Origin: Okeania sp. SIO3B5
Lineage (GTDB): Bacteria > Cyanobacteriota > Cyanobacteriia > Cyanobacteriales > Microcoleaceae
Length of the DNA: 41,508 bases
Direction: 5' to 3'
Assembly: GCF_010692555.1 (NCBI RefSeq)
Contig: NZ_JAAHHG010000023.1
Coordinates: 24,305 to 65,812 of the forward strand
Shown here: piece after piece, positions 27,488 through 36,190 of the stretch
Numbering within the stretch: the first letter of the stretch is position 1
How the letters are laid out: each line of letters begins with the position of its first letter
Program-made: the position numbers and the translations under genes
The notes under the pieces: generated by a model
Told to the model about the DNA's origin: nothing
What the model saw: only the letters and a program-made list of their open reading frames with translations
The model's database searches: none

Positions 27488-27786
27488 TATAATTGCATGG
27501 GGATAGTTTTCGACGCGCCACTCCGTGTCTACAAACCCCAAACAATTTTAAGTACCCCCATTGATGGTGAGGTATTAAACCCGCCACAGAAAAGATACAG
27601 CACTTTGCGACTCTATGAGGTACACCCATCGCGGGCAAGATGCCCGCACTACAATGTTTTCACCATTTACGCTGTACATCATTTGCCCGAAATATGCTGT
27701 AATTCTGAGATAATTTGAGAACTTAAAACAAGCTAAATATAGCTGAAAATACTATTTTATAATAAATTTAGGAGAAGGAAAAAAAA
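27488..27786. other. Spacer with GC-rich hairpin, no firm gene
   Basis: Contains GCGGGCAAGATGCCCGC (27630-27646), a hairpin of the type also seen near 38780 (GGGCATCTTGCCC). Frames of 91 and 94 codons cross the stretch but have no ribosome site or recognisable motif. Confidence 0.5.
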
Positions 27787-28419
27787 ATGTTTTTTTTGTT
27801 AAAAATTAGTCTGAATGTTTCTTTACTGATATTGATTTCTTATTTTGGTGGAGAAACTACAAAACTTAAGAACGATTTTTCGTCCGAATTATTTTCTAGT
27901 AATCAAAAAAAAGATGATTTAGAGCCGATATTTTTATCTACAGACAGTCAAAAAATAAATTACTTTCAGTTTGCTTATGCCAAAAATCAAGATTCTATTT
28001 TAGAGTTTCAAAAACTGACCAAAGCAGTTCATTCATTCTTAAAATTTCAAGCTCATAATGTTGAAGTTTCTGAAGATGTGGCTTGTACTTTTCACATTAC
28101 TCCTAATCATAATCCAAAGGTAGGTAAACTTTCTTTAGCCTGGTTTGCTCTCACTCGCAAGGGTGGAAAAAGTGTTCCTTTTAGTGAATGTGATTGTCAA
28201 TTAAATGTTTATTCTCAACCTCGTAATGCTGAAAGTAAACCGATAATGAATCCAGAATTAAAAGGTATTGATACTGAAAAATATCAAGAGATACCAGGAG
28301 CAGAAATTACTTTTCCCAAAGCTGGTGTTTATGATTTAGAAATTATTGGAAGTGCCAAAGATGGAAAAAGTTTTAAGCCTTTTAAATTTAATTATTCCGT
28401 GACTGTTACTGGTGGGTGA
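27787..28419 (+). CDS. Secreted beta-sandwich protein, function unknown
   Basis: 210 aa. N-terminal hydrophobic segment (FFLLKISLNVSLLILISYF) without a clear cleavage site, so it is exported or anchored. After a variable stretch, residues ~100-205 read like an Ig/YtkA-type domain: ACTFHITPNHNPKVGKLSLAW, FSECDCQLNVYSQP, FPKAGVYDLEIIGSAKDG and NYSVTV. Three Cys (ACTF, ECDC) and His residues could hold metal. Strong ribosome site (AGGAGAAGG). It lies on the same strand after the UreH_2-like protein, which suggests a joint role in metal or redox chemistry; that is inference. Confidence 0.65.
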   Translation: MFFLLKISLNVSLLILISYFGGETTKLKNDFSSELFSSNQKKDDLEPIFLSTDSQKINYFQFAYAKNQDSILEFQKLTKAVHSFLKFQAHNVEVSEDVACTFHITPNHNPKVGKLSLAWFALTRKGGKSVPFSECDCQLNVYSQPRNAESKPIMNPELKGIDTEKYQEIPGAEITFPKAGVYDLEIIGSAKDGKSFKPFKFNYSVTVTGG

Positions 28420-28637
28420 TATAGCGCTACGCGCAAGTCAGAAGTCAGAAGTCAGAAGTTAGAAATAATATCAAATCCGGTAGCATCGGTGTAATTAGAT
28501 AGTTAATCTAGGAGTCAGGAGTCAGAACTCAGGAGTCAGGAGAAAAGAGAATTTAGAAAGATTTGCTCTTTAGGTGAAGATGAAAATTTTTTTATACCGA
28601 ACCCGAGCGGATTTTAGAAAATTTCACCCACAAGGCA
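28420..28637. repeat. GTCAGAA/GAGTCAG microsatellites and GC palindrome
   Basis: Right after the stop comes TAGCGCTACGCGCAAG, a short GC-rich motif also seen as CTTGCGTAGCGCC near 33710, followed by GAAGTCAGAA and GGAGTCAGAA repeats. No gene. Confidence 0.6.
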
Positions 28638-30761
28638 ATGGAGGAAGTGGCATATTTACTCAATCCAGCACGTTTCTATCAGTTAGATAATATTTTTGTC
28701 AAAGCTGCTAGTGAAATGCTAAATTCACTCTTACCCAACTACAATCAAAATCAAAACAAAAAAAATCGGCCTCAACAAACTGTAGTTTATCAAAGATTAA
28801 AAGAGTTTCAAAAACATAAACAACAATTGCATAGTCTTTGCTCCGAAATTTATCAAATAGTTGCATTATCAACTGAGAGGGATTTACTGCCAAATACTTT
28901 AATATCTGAGGTAGCTAAAGTCTCCGAAAAAATACAATCCCAAAAATTCAGAGTTGCAGTGGTTGGAGAATTTAGTCAAGGTAAATCAACCTTACTAAAT
29001 GCTTTGTTAGGAGAAGAAATTCAACCAGTCAGAGAAATTCCTTGTAGTAGCACAGTTACAGTTTTAAAATATGGCGAACAAAAGCGGGTCATTTGTCGTT
29101 ATAAAAATGGTAATGAGATAGAAATTTCTTTAGCAGAATATCTGGAAAAATCTACTATTTCAGAATCAGCAGCTTTAGGAGATATGAGTCAAGAATTAGC
29201 ACACTCGGAGATAGAATCAATATTTTTTGAACATCCAGATTTAGAGTTATGTAAAAGTGGAGTAGAAATTGTTGATTCTCCTGGTTTAAATGAACATCCA
29301 GACCGTAAAATTATTACTCAAAAATTAATCAAAGATACAGATGCTGTGATTTTTGTAACTAATGCTTCTCGTTCATTAACTCCAGGGGAACGAGAGTTAC
29401 TTCAAAGTTTGAAGTTGCAGTTAAATGGAAATCAAATTAATTTACCTGCAGATAATTTATTTGTGTTGGTGAATTTTCTAGATTTGGTCAGGAGTGAAAA
29501 AGATCGTCAGCAAATTAGAAGGAGTTTAGAAAATTTTGTCTTTGGTGAAAAACCGATTATTGCGAGTGAAAGTCGTTTACATTTTATTTCTGCTCAAGCT
29601 GCTTTGGATGCAACTTTAGAGGATAAAGAAAATGAATATTTGACATATTTTTATAATTTCACAAAATCCATAGAAAATTTTCTTACTGTTGAGCGAGGTG
29701 TTGTGGCAATTCAGCAGTTTGTGACGAAGATTAATAGTTTAATTTCTGAGGCAATAAAAGGATTAGAGCAAGCAGAAAAAGTTTTAGATGGTAAGGTGTA
29801 TTTGCCGGAAGAGGCAAAACAGAAAATATTGGAAAAAATAGAGGAAGCTAGTGAAGGGGATGTGAAAATTTTATCAACTACTGAAAAACTGAAAGATAAG
29901 AGTATTAAAAAAGCTGCTGAAGCATGGGATAAATGGACAGAAGAATTGAGCGATCGCTTATCTGAAAAAATTAATGAATGGGATTCAGAACATTCACCTC
30001 TTTGGGATAAGGAAAAAGTTATCAAAGATTATGCTGAAGGATTTACAAATTCTCTTTCTGTAGAATTAGAAAACTGGGGGAATACAGAAGTAAAAAAAAT
30101 TGTGGTGAATAATTTACAGATTTTAAGTAAAGAAGTTTGCCAAAATTTAGAGGTTGTTAGAATTAATTTACAAGAGGTTGATGAGCAAATAAATTCTAAT
30201 TTGAATGATCAATTTAATTTGGCAATTGAAAATATTAAAGCAGATGGATTAGATATAAATTCTGTAATTAAGTTAGAAGAGTATGATGATAATGGAGGTG
30301 CTTTATGGGAAGGATTACAATTAGGTGGTCTCACGGCAGGTGCATTATTTATGTTTACAGGATTGGGAGTTTTGCCTATTATTATAGCTGGGGGAGCTGT
30401 GGCTTTGATTAGCTCATTTTTTGGTATTGGTGGTGATAAGGAAAAGGCAGATATGAAAATTAAACAACAAGTTTATAATCTGGGTTTTCAAAAGTTTCAG
30501 GAATCTTCTGAAGAAATACTTGATAAGGTTTGTGACAATATTGCTGAAGTTTTCTATACTCAGTTTAAATCTGTAAGTACGGTAATTGAACAGGCAATCT
30601 TGCTTTATGAAAATCTCCTAGAGCAACAAGATAAAGTTCACAAAGAAACTCAGTCACAACTACAAGTTGAAAAAGCATTTATATCCACTAAACAACAGCA
30701 ACTTAAACAAATACAAAACCGACTTGAAATAATCTTAACTCAAATTATTGAGAGTAAATAA
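28638..30761 (+). CDS. Bacterial dynamin-like GTPase
   Basis: 707 aa. The G domain shows P-loop GEFSQGKST (110-118), switch-like Thr in PCSSTVTVLKY, G3 DSPGLNEHPD and a G4-like VNFLDLV instead of NKxD. Long helical regions follow and a hydrophobic paddle or membrane segment occurs at about 558-592 (GGLTAGALFMFTGLGVLPII...), then a C-terminal coiled coil. Relatives (cyanobacterial BDLP) remodel membranes, and some act in membrane repair or antiphage defence. Bacterial DLPs often come in pairs; only one is here. ATG at 28638; no strong ribosome site. Confidence 0.88.
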   Translation: MEEVAYLLNPARFYQLDNIFVKAASEMLNSLLPNYNQNQNKKNRPQQTVVYQRLKEFQKHKQQLHSLCSEIYQIVALSTERDLLPNTLISEVAKVSEKIQSQKFRVAVVGEFSQGKSTLLNALLGEEIQPVREIPCSSTVTVLKYGEQKRVICRYKNGNEIEISLAEYLEKSTISESAALGDMSQELAHSEIESIFFEHPDLELCKSGVEIVDSPGLNEHPDRKIITQKLIKDTDAVIFVTNASRSLTPGERELLQSLKLQLNGNQINLPADNLFVLVNFLDLVRSEKDRQQIRRSLENFVFGEKPIIASESRLHFISAQAALDATLEDKENEYLTYFYNFTKSIENFLTVERGVVAIQQFVTKINSLISEAIKGLEQAEKVLDGKVYLPEEAKQKILEKIEEASEGDVKILSTTEKLKDKSIKKAAEAWDKWTEELSDRLSEKINEWDSEHSPLWDKEKVIKDYAEGFTNSLSVELENWGNTEVKKIVVNNLQILSKEVCQNLEVVRINLQEVDEQINSNLNDQFNLAIENIKADGLDINSVIKLEEYDDNGGALWEGLQLGGLTAGALFMFTGLGVLPIIIAGGAVALISSFFGIGGDKEKADMKIKQQVYNLGFQKFQESSEEILDKVCDNIAEVFYTQFKSVSTVIEQAILLYENLLEQQDKVHKETQSQLQVEKAFISTKQQQLKQIQNRLEIILTQIIESK

Positions 30762-31164
30762 TACCATTTTTCCAAAACTTTTCTACATTTTGTTGAGTAG
30801 GGGAGTAGGGGAGTGGGGAGTGGGGGAGTAGGGGAGTGGGGGAGTGATGGAGTGGGGGAGAAGCAAACATAAGAATAATTAACATTAACTTCGCTAAAAT
30901 TAGCGAAAAAGTAATTTTGCTTGTGCTGATTAGTTGACAACTAAAGTATTGCCCAAGTATAGCACTTATGCAGGGGAATTAGCATAAACTACTATTGACT
31001 GAAATGAAAAATCCTCATTGAAGAGGGAAGAATGAAGAAGGAAGAGGGAAGAAGGAAGAAGGAAAAAGGAAAAATATTGCCTTGTCTGAGTGTTAAGTTT
31101 TCAATCTGTGTTAACCTTTCCTTCGACTACTATAATTCAGTATATTTCAGAGGAATAAAATCAA
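30762..31164. repeat. Repeat-filled spacer
   Basis: Begins with AATACCATTTTTCC and TTTTCTACATTTTG (end of the ATACCAA family), then a GGGGAGTGGGGGAGTA microsatellite (30796-30860), an inverted TTCGCTAAAATTAGCGAA palindrome (30890-30907), and a GAAGGAAGAAGGAA run (31020-31075). The Nudix promoter must be in 31080-31150. Confidence 0.6.
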
Positions 31165-31608
31165 ATGAGTCGCAAGAAACCTTTTTCTCCAGAAGAGTTT
31201 AAACTGTTATATTCTCAAGTTCCTAGATTAGTTGTAGAAGTAGTTGTAAAAACTGATTTAGGTGTGGCATTAACTCTTAGAAAAGATGCTGCCTGGAATA
31301 ATATGTGGCATATTCCTGGAGGTACTGTTTTTTATCAAGAATATATTGAAGATGCTGTTCAAAGAATTGCCGTAGAAGAGTTGAGTATTACAGTTACAAA
31401 ACAACAGTTTTTAGGATATTTAGAATATCCGAGTGAAGAAAAACAACGTGGTTTTGGTTGGTCTGTAGGATTAGTATTTTTATGTACTCCTAATTCTCCG
31501 CTCCCTACCGAAAATCAAGAAGGAGAAAAAATTAAAATATTCGATTATCTTCCCAATAATATAGTTGAAGAACACAAGAAAATTTTGACTCAAGTTTTAT
31601 CGACTTAA
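31165..31608 (+). CDS. Nudix family protein with altered Nudix box
   Basis: 147 aa. Fold pattern fits a GDP-mannose/ADP-ribose-like hydrolase: VVEVVVKTDLGVALTLRKD, then MWHIPGGTVFYQEY and the helix EDAVQRIAVEELSI. The consensus GX5EX7REUXEEXGU keeps G, E, R and the EE pair, but the first E of REU is Ile (RIAVEE) and the Gly is Ser. The EE metal ligands remain, so activity is possible but uncertain. ATG has a moderate ribosome site (AGAGGAA). Confidence 0.85.
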   Translation: MSRKKPFSPEEFKLLYSQVPRLVVEVVVKTDLGVALTLRKDAAWNNMWHIPGGTVFYQEYIEDAVQRIAVEELSITVTKQQFLGYLEYPSEEKQRGFGWSVGLVFLCTPNSPLPTENQEGEKIKIFDYLPNNIVEEHKKILTQVLST

Positions 31609-31671
31609 GAGGAAATAGAAAACCAGAAATTTATATTATTAAAAATTAGGAATTCATTACAATAGATAATT

Positions 31672-31873
31672 AACAATTGATAATTAATCCATTGGGTTTA
31701 AAGCCTCTCCTTTTAAGGATAAAAGAAGAAATCAGATTTCCTTATATTCAATCCTCTCGGTTTTAACCAGAGGTAATTATCTCTCCTTGAAAAGAAGAGG
31801 ATTGACTAATAATGAAAATTTTCTTTATTATCCCCTTAAAAGGGGAGGCTTTAAACCATAATTTTTCGGTAAG
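31672..31873. repeat. Second head-to-head pair of TTACC...GGTAA repeats
   Basis: The left copy (31672-31783) is inverted: GGGTTTAAAGCC, TCCTTTTAAGGA, ATATTCAATCCTCTCGG, GAGGTAATTAT. The right copy (31776-31873) starts in the shared AATTATCTCTCC and runs AAGAAGAGGATTGACT, CCCCTTAAAAGGGG, to AATTTTTCGGTAA. They share their inner end, unlike the pair at 2141-2472 which is separated by a microsatellite. Confidence 0.85.
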
Positions 31874-31963
31874 AGGGAAAATTTACAACTACGTCATTGG
31901 AACTGAAACAGAGTGGAAGGAATCAATCTCAAGGGTTTCGACTATATCAACACTTCGTTATAT

Positions 31964-32424
31964 AATTAGGGCTTGCTGATTAAATCTAAAAGTCTTTATA
32001 GATAAAGATTTTGTAAGCATTCAGGGATCAGCTTTCAGCTATCAGCTTTATAGAATTAAAAGTATGAGTAATAGAATTGCCTATTACTTAACCCTAGCAA
32101 TAAGTGCAAGCCACATCTACATTTCCCTCCATAGAGTTGAAAATGTAGTAAAAGTTAAACGAGTACTTGCTTCATTCATTAAAAAGCTGAGAGCTGACTG
32201 CTAATAGCTGGATGCTTACAAGATTTTAGCATTTTTAAGTATCAAAAAGCTCGATGTTTTAAGTGGTAATAGTTCAATTAGAAGCGGATTTTAGTCAAGA
32301 TTTGGGCAGAAAAATTAAGGGACAAAACTTAGCTCCTACCTCCTCGCTCCCAAGCCATTTCTCCTGTCTCCTGACTCCTGACTCCTCCCCTTAGCACTCA
32401 TACTTTTTCAGCAAACCCTAATTA
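31964..32424. mobile_element. Family A element, copy 3, interrupted by family B
   Basis: Ends AATTAGGGCTTGCTGA (31964) and TCAGCAAACCCTAATTA (32424). Its body matches copy 1 (GCAGAAAAATTAAGGGACAA near 32306). At 32013-32219 it is split by a family B element. The right end touches the ceramidase-family gene and contains its stop codon. Confidence 0.9.
32013..32219. mobile_element. Family B element nested in family A, perfect 8-bp duplication
   Basis: Ends GTAAGCATTCAGG and CTGGATGCTTAC, flanked on each side by AAGATTTT (32005-32012, 32220-32227). The copy of family A at 3474 has a single AAGATTTTAGC at this place, i.e. the unoccupied site. No gene inside. Confidence 0.95.
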
Positions 32425-33075
32425 AGCTTTATTTCTTAATAAATTTGACTGATTAACTTTCAAATTAAATAGTAAACAACCTGTAACAAGGTAAAGCATT
32501 ACTCCATTAAATATATGCCACAAAAAATGAGTTCCTATTGGAAAGACTGGACAAATTGCTTGGTCAAGTGTACGAAAAAATAAAGCTATTAAAAATGTAA
32601 CTACTCCTGCTAAAAACATAAACTTCTTCTGTTTTTTTGTTTGAAAATTATAAATTCCCAATCCTAATAAATATACCAAAGCTGGTACATAACTGAGAGA
32701 ACCATTAAATACCTTGAGTGGCAGAGTTAGCAAACTAGAAATCAGCAAAACCAACATTAAAATTACAGGTATTATAGGCTTTAATTTCATCACTCTACGG
32801 ATATAAATCCACAAATAAAATAATTGAAACATCATTATCGGTATGACATCCATTAATAATGCCCAACCTGTAGCATAAGTATGAAATAAACTACTGCCAA
32901 TACCAATACCTATCATTAAATAAATTAACAGTTTTACACTATAAAATTGCACATTTAAATTGTCTGCTAAACGCCAAGTTACCCATGCTGCAATAAAAAA
33001 CGCTATGTTACTAATGGCATTTATTGGCTCATCCCATAAACTAGGTTGGAGGCGTTCACAATAAAGATCGATCAT
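32422..33075 (-). CDS. Ceramidase-family (CREST) membrane protein
   Basis: 217 aa with about seven hydrophobic helices. Matches the ceramidase family: YCERLQPSLWDEPINAISN, GSSLFHTYATGWALLMDVIPIM (Ser, His and Asp of the metal site), and the C-terminal IGTHFLWHIFNGVMLYL with two metal-site His. The fold is related to CREST hydrolases that use Zn; the substrate in a bacterium is uncertain. The TAA stop (32422-32424) is part of the terminal TAATTAGGG of the family A element, so the element may have changed the C-terminus (NLLRNKA). Confidence 0.85.
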   Translation of the reverse strand: MIDLYCERLQPSLWDEPINAISNIAFFIAAWVTWRLADNLNVQFYSVKLLIYLMIGIGIGSSLFHTYATGWALLMDVIPIMMFQLFYLWIYIRRVMKLKPIIPVILMLVLLISSLLTLPLKVFNGSLSYVPALVYLLGLGIYNFQTKKQKKFMFLAGVVTFLIALFFRTLDQAICPVFPIGTHFLWHIFNGVMLYLVTGCLLFNLKVNQSNLLRNKA

Positions 33076-33124
33076 AATTCTTTCAACAGTTTTACTCCTG
33101 ATTTAGATTGAGATAACAACTAAA

Positions 33125-33257
33125 TTCAAGAATTTAGAATTAAGAATTTAGAATTTAGAATTATCTCTCCTTGAAAAGAAGAGGATTGACAAACAGGAAA
33201 ATTTCTATTTATTATCCCCTTAAAAGGCGAGGCTTTAAACCACAATATTTCGGTAAA
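33125..33257 (+). repeat. TTACC...GGTAA repeat, one copy
   Basis: An AATTTAGAATT microsatellite (33125-33163) then TCTCTCCTTGAAAAGAAGAGG, TTATCCCCTTAAAAGGCGAG and CAATATTTCGGTAA. Same order as the other plus-strand copies. Confidence 0.85.
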
Positions 33258-33308
33258 GATACTAAAAATTAAACAAGTTTAAACTTAGATAATTAACCTT
33301 TTCTTTCC

Positions 33309-33451
33309 TATAGCAATTCCCATACTTGTCAGGTACAAAATTCCTTGGTTTTAGGGAGTAGGGAGTAGGGAGTAGGGAGCAGTAATTCTGGTTCCGTAGA
33401 ATTGATAAAGAAGAAAAACAACTGTACCTCATTAGCTTGGGAAACGCTATA
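33309..33451. mobile_element. MITE-like element with ~28-bp imperfect TIR
   Basis: Left end TATAGCAATTCCCATACTTG followed by TCAGGTAC; right end, inverted, TATAGCGTTTCCCAAGCTAA followed by TGAGGTAC. The interior has GGGAGTA units only. TA at both tips would fit a TA-targeting element of the IS630 kind; that is inference. 33452-33756 otherwise holds a HIP1 site and a CTAACTT microsatellite. Confidence 0.7.
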
Positions 33452-33756
33452 TTTTCTACTATAAACTTACTGTCGCGATCGCAACTGCTTTACTATTACG
33501 AGCCACTTTTATTATCCAAAATCTAAAAATAGTAAATTCTCAATTTTTTATATTACACATAGTAGCATAATTGTAATATAATTAATATAGCACTACGCAA
33601 ATAGGTTAGGACATTTATAAATGCTCAAAGTTAGTCAGGGATAACTTTTGAATTCTAACTTCTAACTTCTAACTTCTAACTTTTGACTTTTGACTTTTGA
33701 ATTCTAACTTGCGTAGCGCCATAGCTGTGCCTCTAAAAATATTTGACAGTAGAATT

Positions 33757-35583
33757 ATGGCAACTTTTCGGGACATCATTAAATACTACCAGGCATACCT
33801 ACCACTTTCCATCTTAGGGATCGGAGCATCTAGCGCCATCGAACTAATTGATTTAATAGTTCCTTATGCCATAGGCCAGACTTTGAATATACTTTCAGAC
33901 CGCTCTACAGACTGGCCAATGGAAAACTTGATTGGAGCAGTCTCCAATCTAACTGGACTACCAACTAATCAACTATTATCCCTATCAGTAACATTAGGAC
34001 TAATATTTTTAGTCAGCATCACCAAAGGTCCAACTATGGCTTGGTTAGGACACTGGTATCACTGGGTAGTTCCTCTCAAAGCACGTCGAGACCATTTCCA
34101 AAACGCCGTCAAAAAAATCCTCACCCTACCTATAGAATTTTATGATGAAAATAACCCAGGACGAATAGCTAACCGTATTTCTAAAGGAGTCTTAAACCAC
34201 ACTTGGACTTATCCTGAAATTGCTGGAATATTAATACCCAAATTAGTGCGTGTAGTTGGAATTTTTATCATCATCTGTTTAATAGAATGGGAGATTGCTA
34301 TTCTATTCTTAATTTCTTTTATCTTTATCCTCAGCTTTACTATCAAAACTCTTCAACATCTTGCCAAAATAGAAGTAACTTTCGATAAGTATGAAGAAAA
34401 CACAGAAAGTCGCAACTCAGAAATTATTACCAATATTAAAACAGTCAAAGCATTTGCCACAGAAACTCAAGAACTGCGCAAACAAACTACCCGAATTAAC
34501 CGCGCTCTCAAAGTTATTATTTATCGAATTCATCGAGGCTATGTCTGGCTATCTATGTATATGACAACAGTTGTTCAATTTTGCCTTTTCTTCATTCTAG
34601 GTTTAACATTATCAGCAACATTGTCTGGCGAAATTTCTCTAGGATATTTCGTGACTATATATACCCTAGCAAGTATGGCTTATGCAGAAATAACTCCCAT
34701 CAGTCAGCTAACTGAAGAATTTGTCCGTCGCTATGCTTCAATGATTCGTTTCCATGAATTTATGCAGTTACCTATAGGTTCTGATGCTGCTAATTTATCA
34801 GGAGAAATTGCTAGTTCGTCACAGATTAATGCCTATAAATTCACAGGAAAAGTTGAGTTATCTAATTTAAGCTTTGGTTACAATCCAAACCAACCTGTTT
34901 TAGAATATATAAATCTCTTAATAACACCTTGTCAAACAGTCGCTTTAGTTGGAAAATCTGGTTCAGGAAAATCTACTTTAGTCAAATTAATATTCAGATA
35001 TTTTCAACCAAATCAAGGCAAAATTTTAATTGATGGAGAAGATATTAATACTCTAGATATTACAGGTTATCGACGTAGATTAGCAATTGTTCATCAAGAA
35101 GTAGATATATTCAATGGCACTCTATTAAGTAACTTGACTTACGGTAATTCTCAAGCAACTTTTGCCCAAGTTAAAGATGCTTGTAAAATTGCTAAAGTTG
35201 ATGAATTTATTGAACAAATGCCTCAAGGTTATTATACAGTTGTTGGTGAAAGAGGAATGCGATTATCCGGTGGTCAACGACAACGTTTAGGAATTGCTAG
35301 GGCATTATTAGTAGACCCAGATGTACTAATTTTTGATGAGGCAACTTCCAGTTTGGACTATGAAAGTGAGCGATCGATTCAGTTAGCAATGCGTAATATT
35401 TTTGGTACTCGTACTACGATTATTATTGCCCACAGATTAAGTACAGTTAGGGAGGCGGATAAAATCGTAGTTCTTGACCAAGGTAAGATTGTCGAAGTTG
35501 GTAGTCACGAGGAATTATTAGCTCAAAAAGGTATTTATCGCCGACTACATTCATTACAAGAGACTGGAGAATTAATAGCTTAA
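33757..35583 (+). CDS. ABC exporter, fused permease and ATPase
   Basis: 608 aa from ATG 33757 (MATFRDIIKYYQAYL). An in-frame TTG at 33697 would add 20 residues encoded by a CTAACTT repeat and is not favoured. Six-helix transmembrane domain (to about 330) with the coupling-loop stretch EFYDENNPGRIANRISKG, then the ATPase: Walker A GKSGSGKST (399-407), signature LSGGQRQRLGIARAL (from 503), Walker B VLIFDEATSSLD, and IIAHRLSTV. A typical homodimeric lipid/drug/peptide exporter; the cargo is not evident. No partner gene adjoins it. Confidence 0.92.
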   Translation: MATFRDIIKYYQAYLPLSILGIGASSAIELIDLIVPYAIGQTLNILSDRSTDWPMENLIGAVSNLTGLPTNQLLSLSVTLGLIFLVSITKGPTMAWLGHWYHWVVPLKARRDHFQNAVKKILTLPIEFYDENNPGRIANRISKGVLNHTWTYPEIAGILIPKLVRVVGIFIIICLIEWEIAILFLISFIFILSFTIKTLQHLAKIEVTFDKYEENTESRNSEIITNIKTVKAFATETQELRKQTTRINRALKVIIYRIHRGYVWLSMYMTTVVQFCLFFILGLTLSATLSGEISLGYFVTIYTLASMAYAEITPISQLTEEFVRRYASMIRFHEFMQLPIGSDAANLSGEIASSSQINAYKFTGKVELSNLSFGYNPNQPVLEYINLLITPCQTVALVGKSGSGKSTLVKLIFRYFQPNQGKILIDGEDINTLDITGYRRRLAIVHQEVDIFNGTLLSNLTYGNSQATFAQVKDACKIAKVDEFIEQMPQGYYTVVGERGMRLSGGQRQRLGIARALLVDPDVLIFDEATSSLDYESERSIQLAMRNIFGTRTTIIIAHRLSTVREADKIVVLDQGKIVEVGSHEELLAQKGIYRRLHSLQETGELIA

Positions 35584-35656
35584 GTTGGGCAGGAGGAAAC
35601 AAGAAAAGAGAAAAAAATAACTCATGCTAAATAGTATAAATAATGTTAGATGTATA

Positions 35657-35988
35657 GTAAGTATTTCCTCCGGAATGCTGCGCAAACAGCCGTCAGCTAT
35701 TAGCTATCAGCTATTAATTTTAGGGAAGGTAAAAGCAACCTTTGAAATTGAGTTTGAATAAAAATTTACCGAAAATTTTTGGGTATGCGCCTCCCCTTTT
35801 AAGGGGATAAAAAAAAGAGCATATTCCTTATTTCAAGCCTCTTGCTTTCCTGCGGAATGCTGCGCAAACAGCTAGAGGTACTGATAACTGATAACTGATA
35901 ACTGATAACTGAAATGACTGCCATGCCTCCCCTGACTAAACCCTAGAAATAATTATTCATTACTAATTGCTGATAGCTGAATGCTTAC
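35657..35988. mobile_element. Family B element carrying a nested repeat E
   Basis: Starts GTAAGTATTTCC and ends GCTGAATGCTTAC, with GATGTATA before and GATATATA after (7 of 8 match), so probably an aged target duplication. It contains repeat E at 35764-35918 (inverted twin of 21422-21574) and GC-rich TGCGCAAACAGC segments at 35677-35690 and 35850-35875. Confidence 0.75.
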
Positions 35989-36109
35989 GATATATAACAT
36001 TTTTGCTTTGTTTGACAAACAATCTTTCCATCCTTCACACCCCTACTAATAGACATCTCCAATAATCAAAAATAAAGTCAATTATCGTACATAAATCATC
36101 AATTATTTT

Positions 36110-36190
36110 GTAAGCATTCAGCCGTCAGCTAGCCTCCTATCGGAGGAACTACGTTATCAGCCATCAGCTATTGCTTTTAGTTTACGATAA
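36110..36190. repeat. Solo family B end plus spacer to the tRNAs
   Basis: GTAAGCATTCAGCCGTCAGC without a matching right end; a hairpin CCTCCTATCGGAGG is embedded at 36131-36144. The rest of 35989-36759 holds CTGTCTCCTGTCTC and TGTTGCCTGTTGCC microsatellites and no gene that I can see. Confidence 0.6.

Noticed and set aside
27354-27718. Frames of 91 and 94 codons on opposite strands after the membrane gene
   Set aside because: They cross microsatellite and hairpin repeat; no motif or ribosome site supports either.
33697-33756. Longer ABC exporter start at 33697
   Set aside because: The added codons come from a CTAACTT microsatellite; ATG 33757 gives the normal N-terminus.
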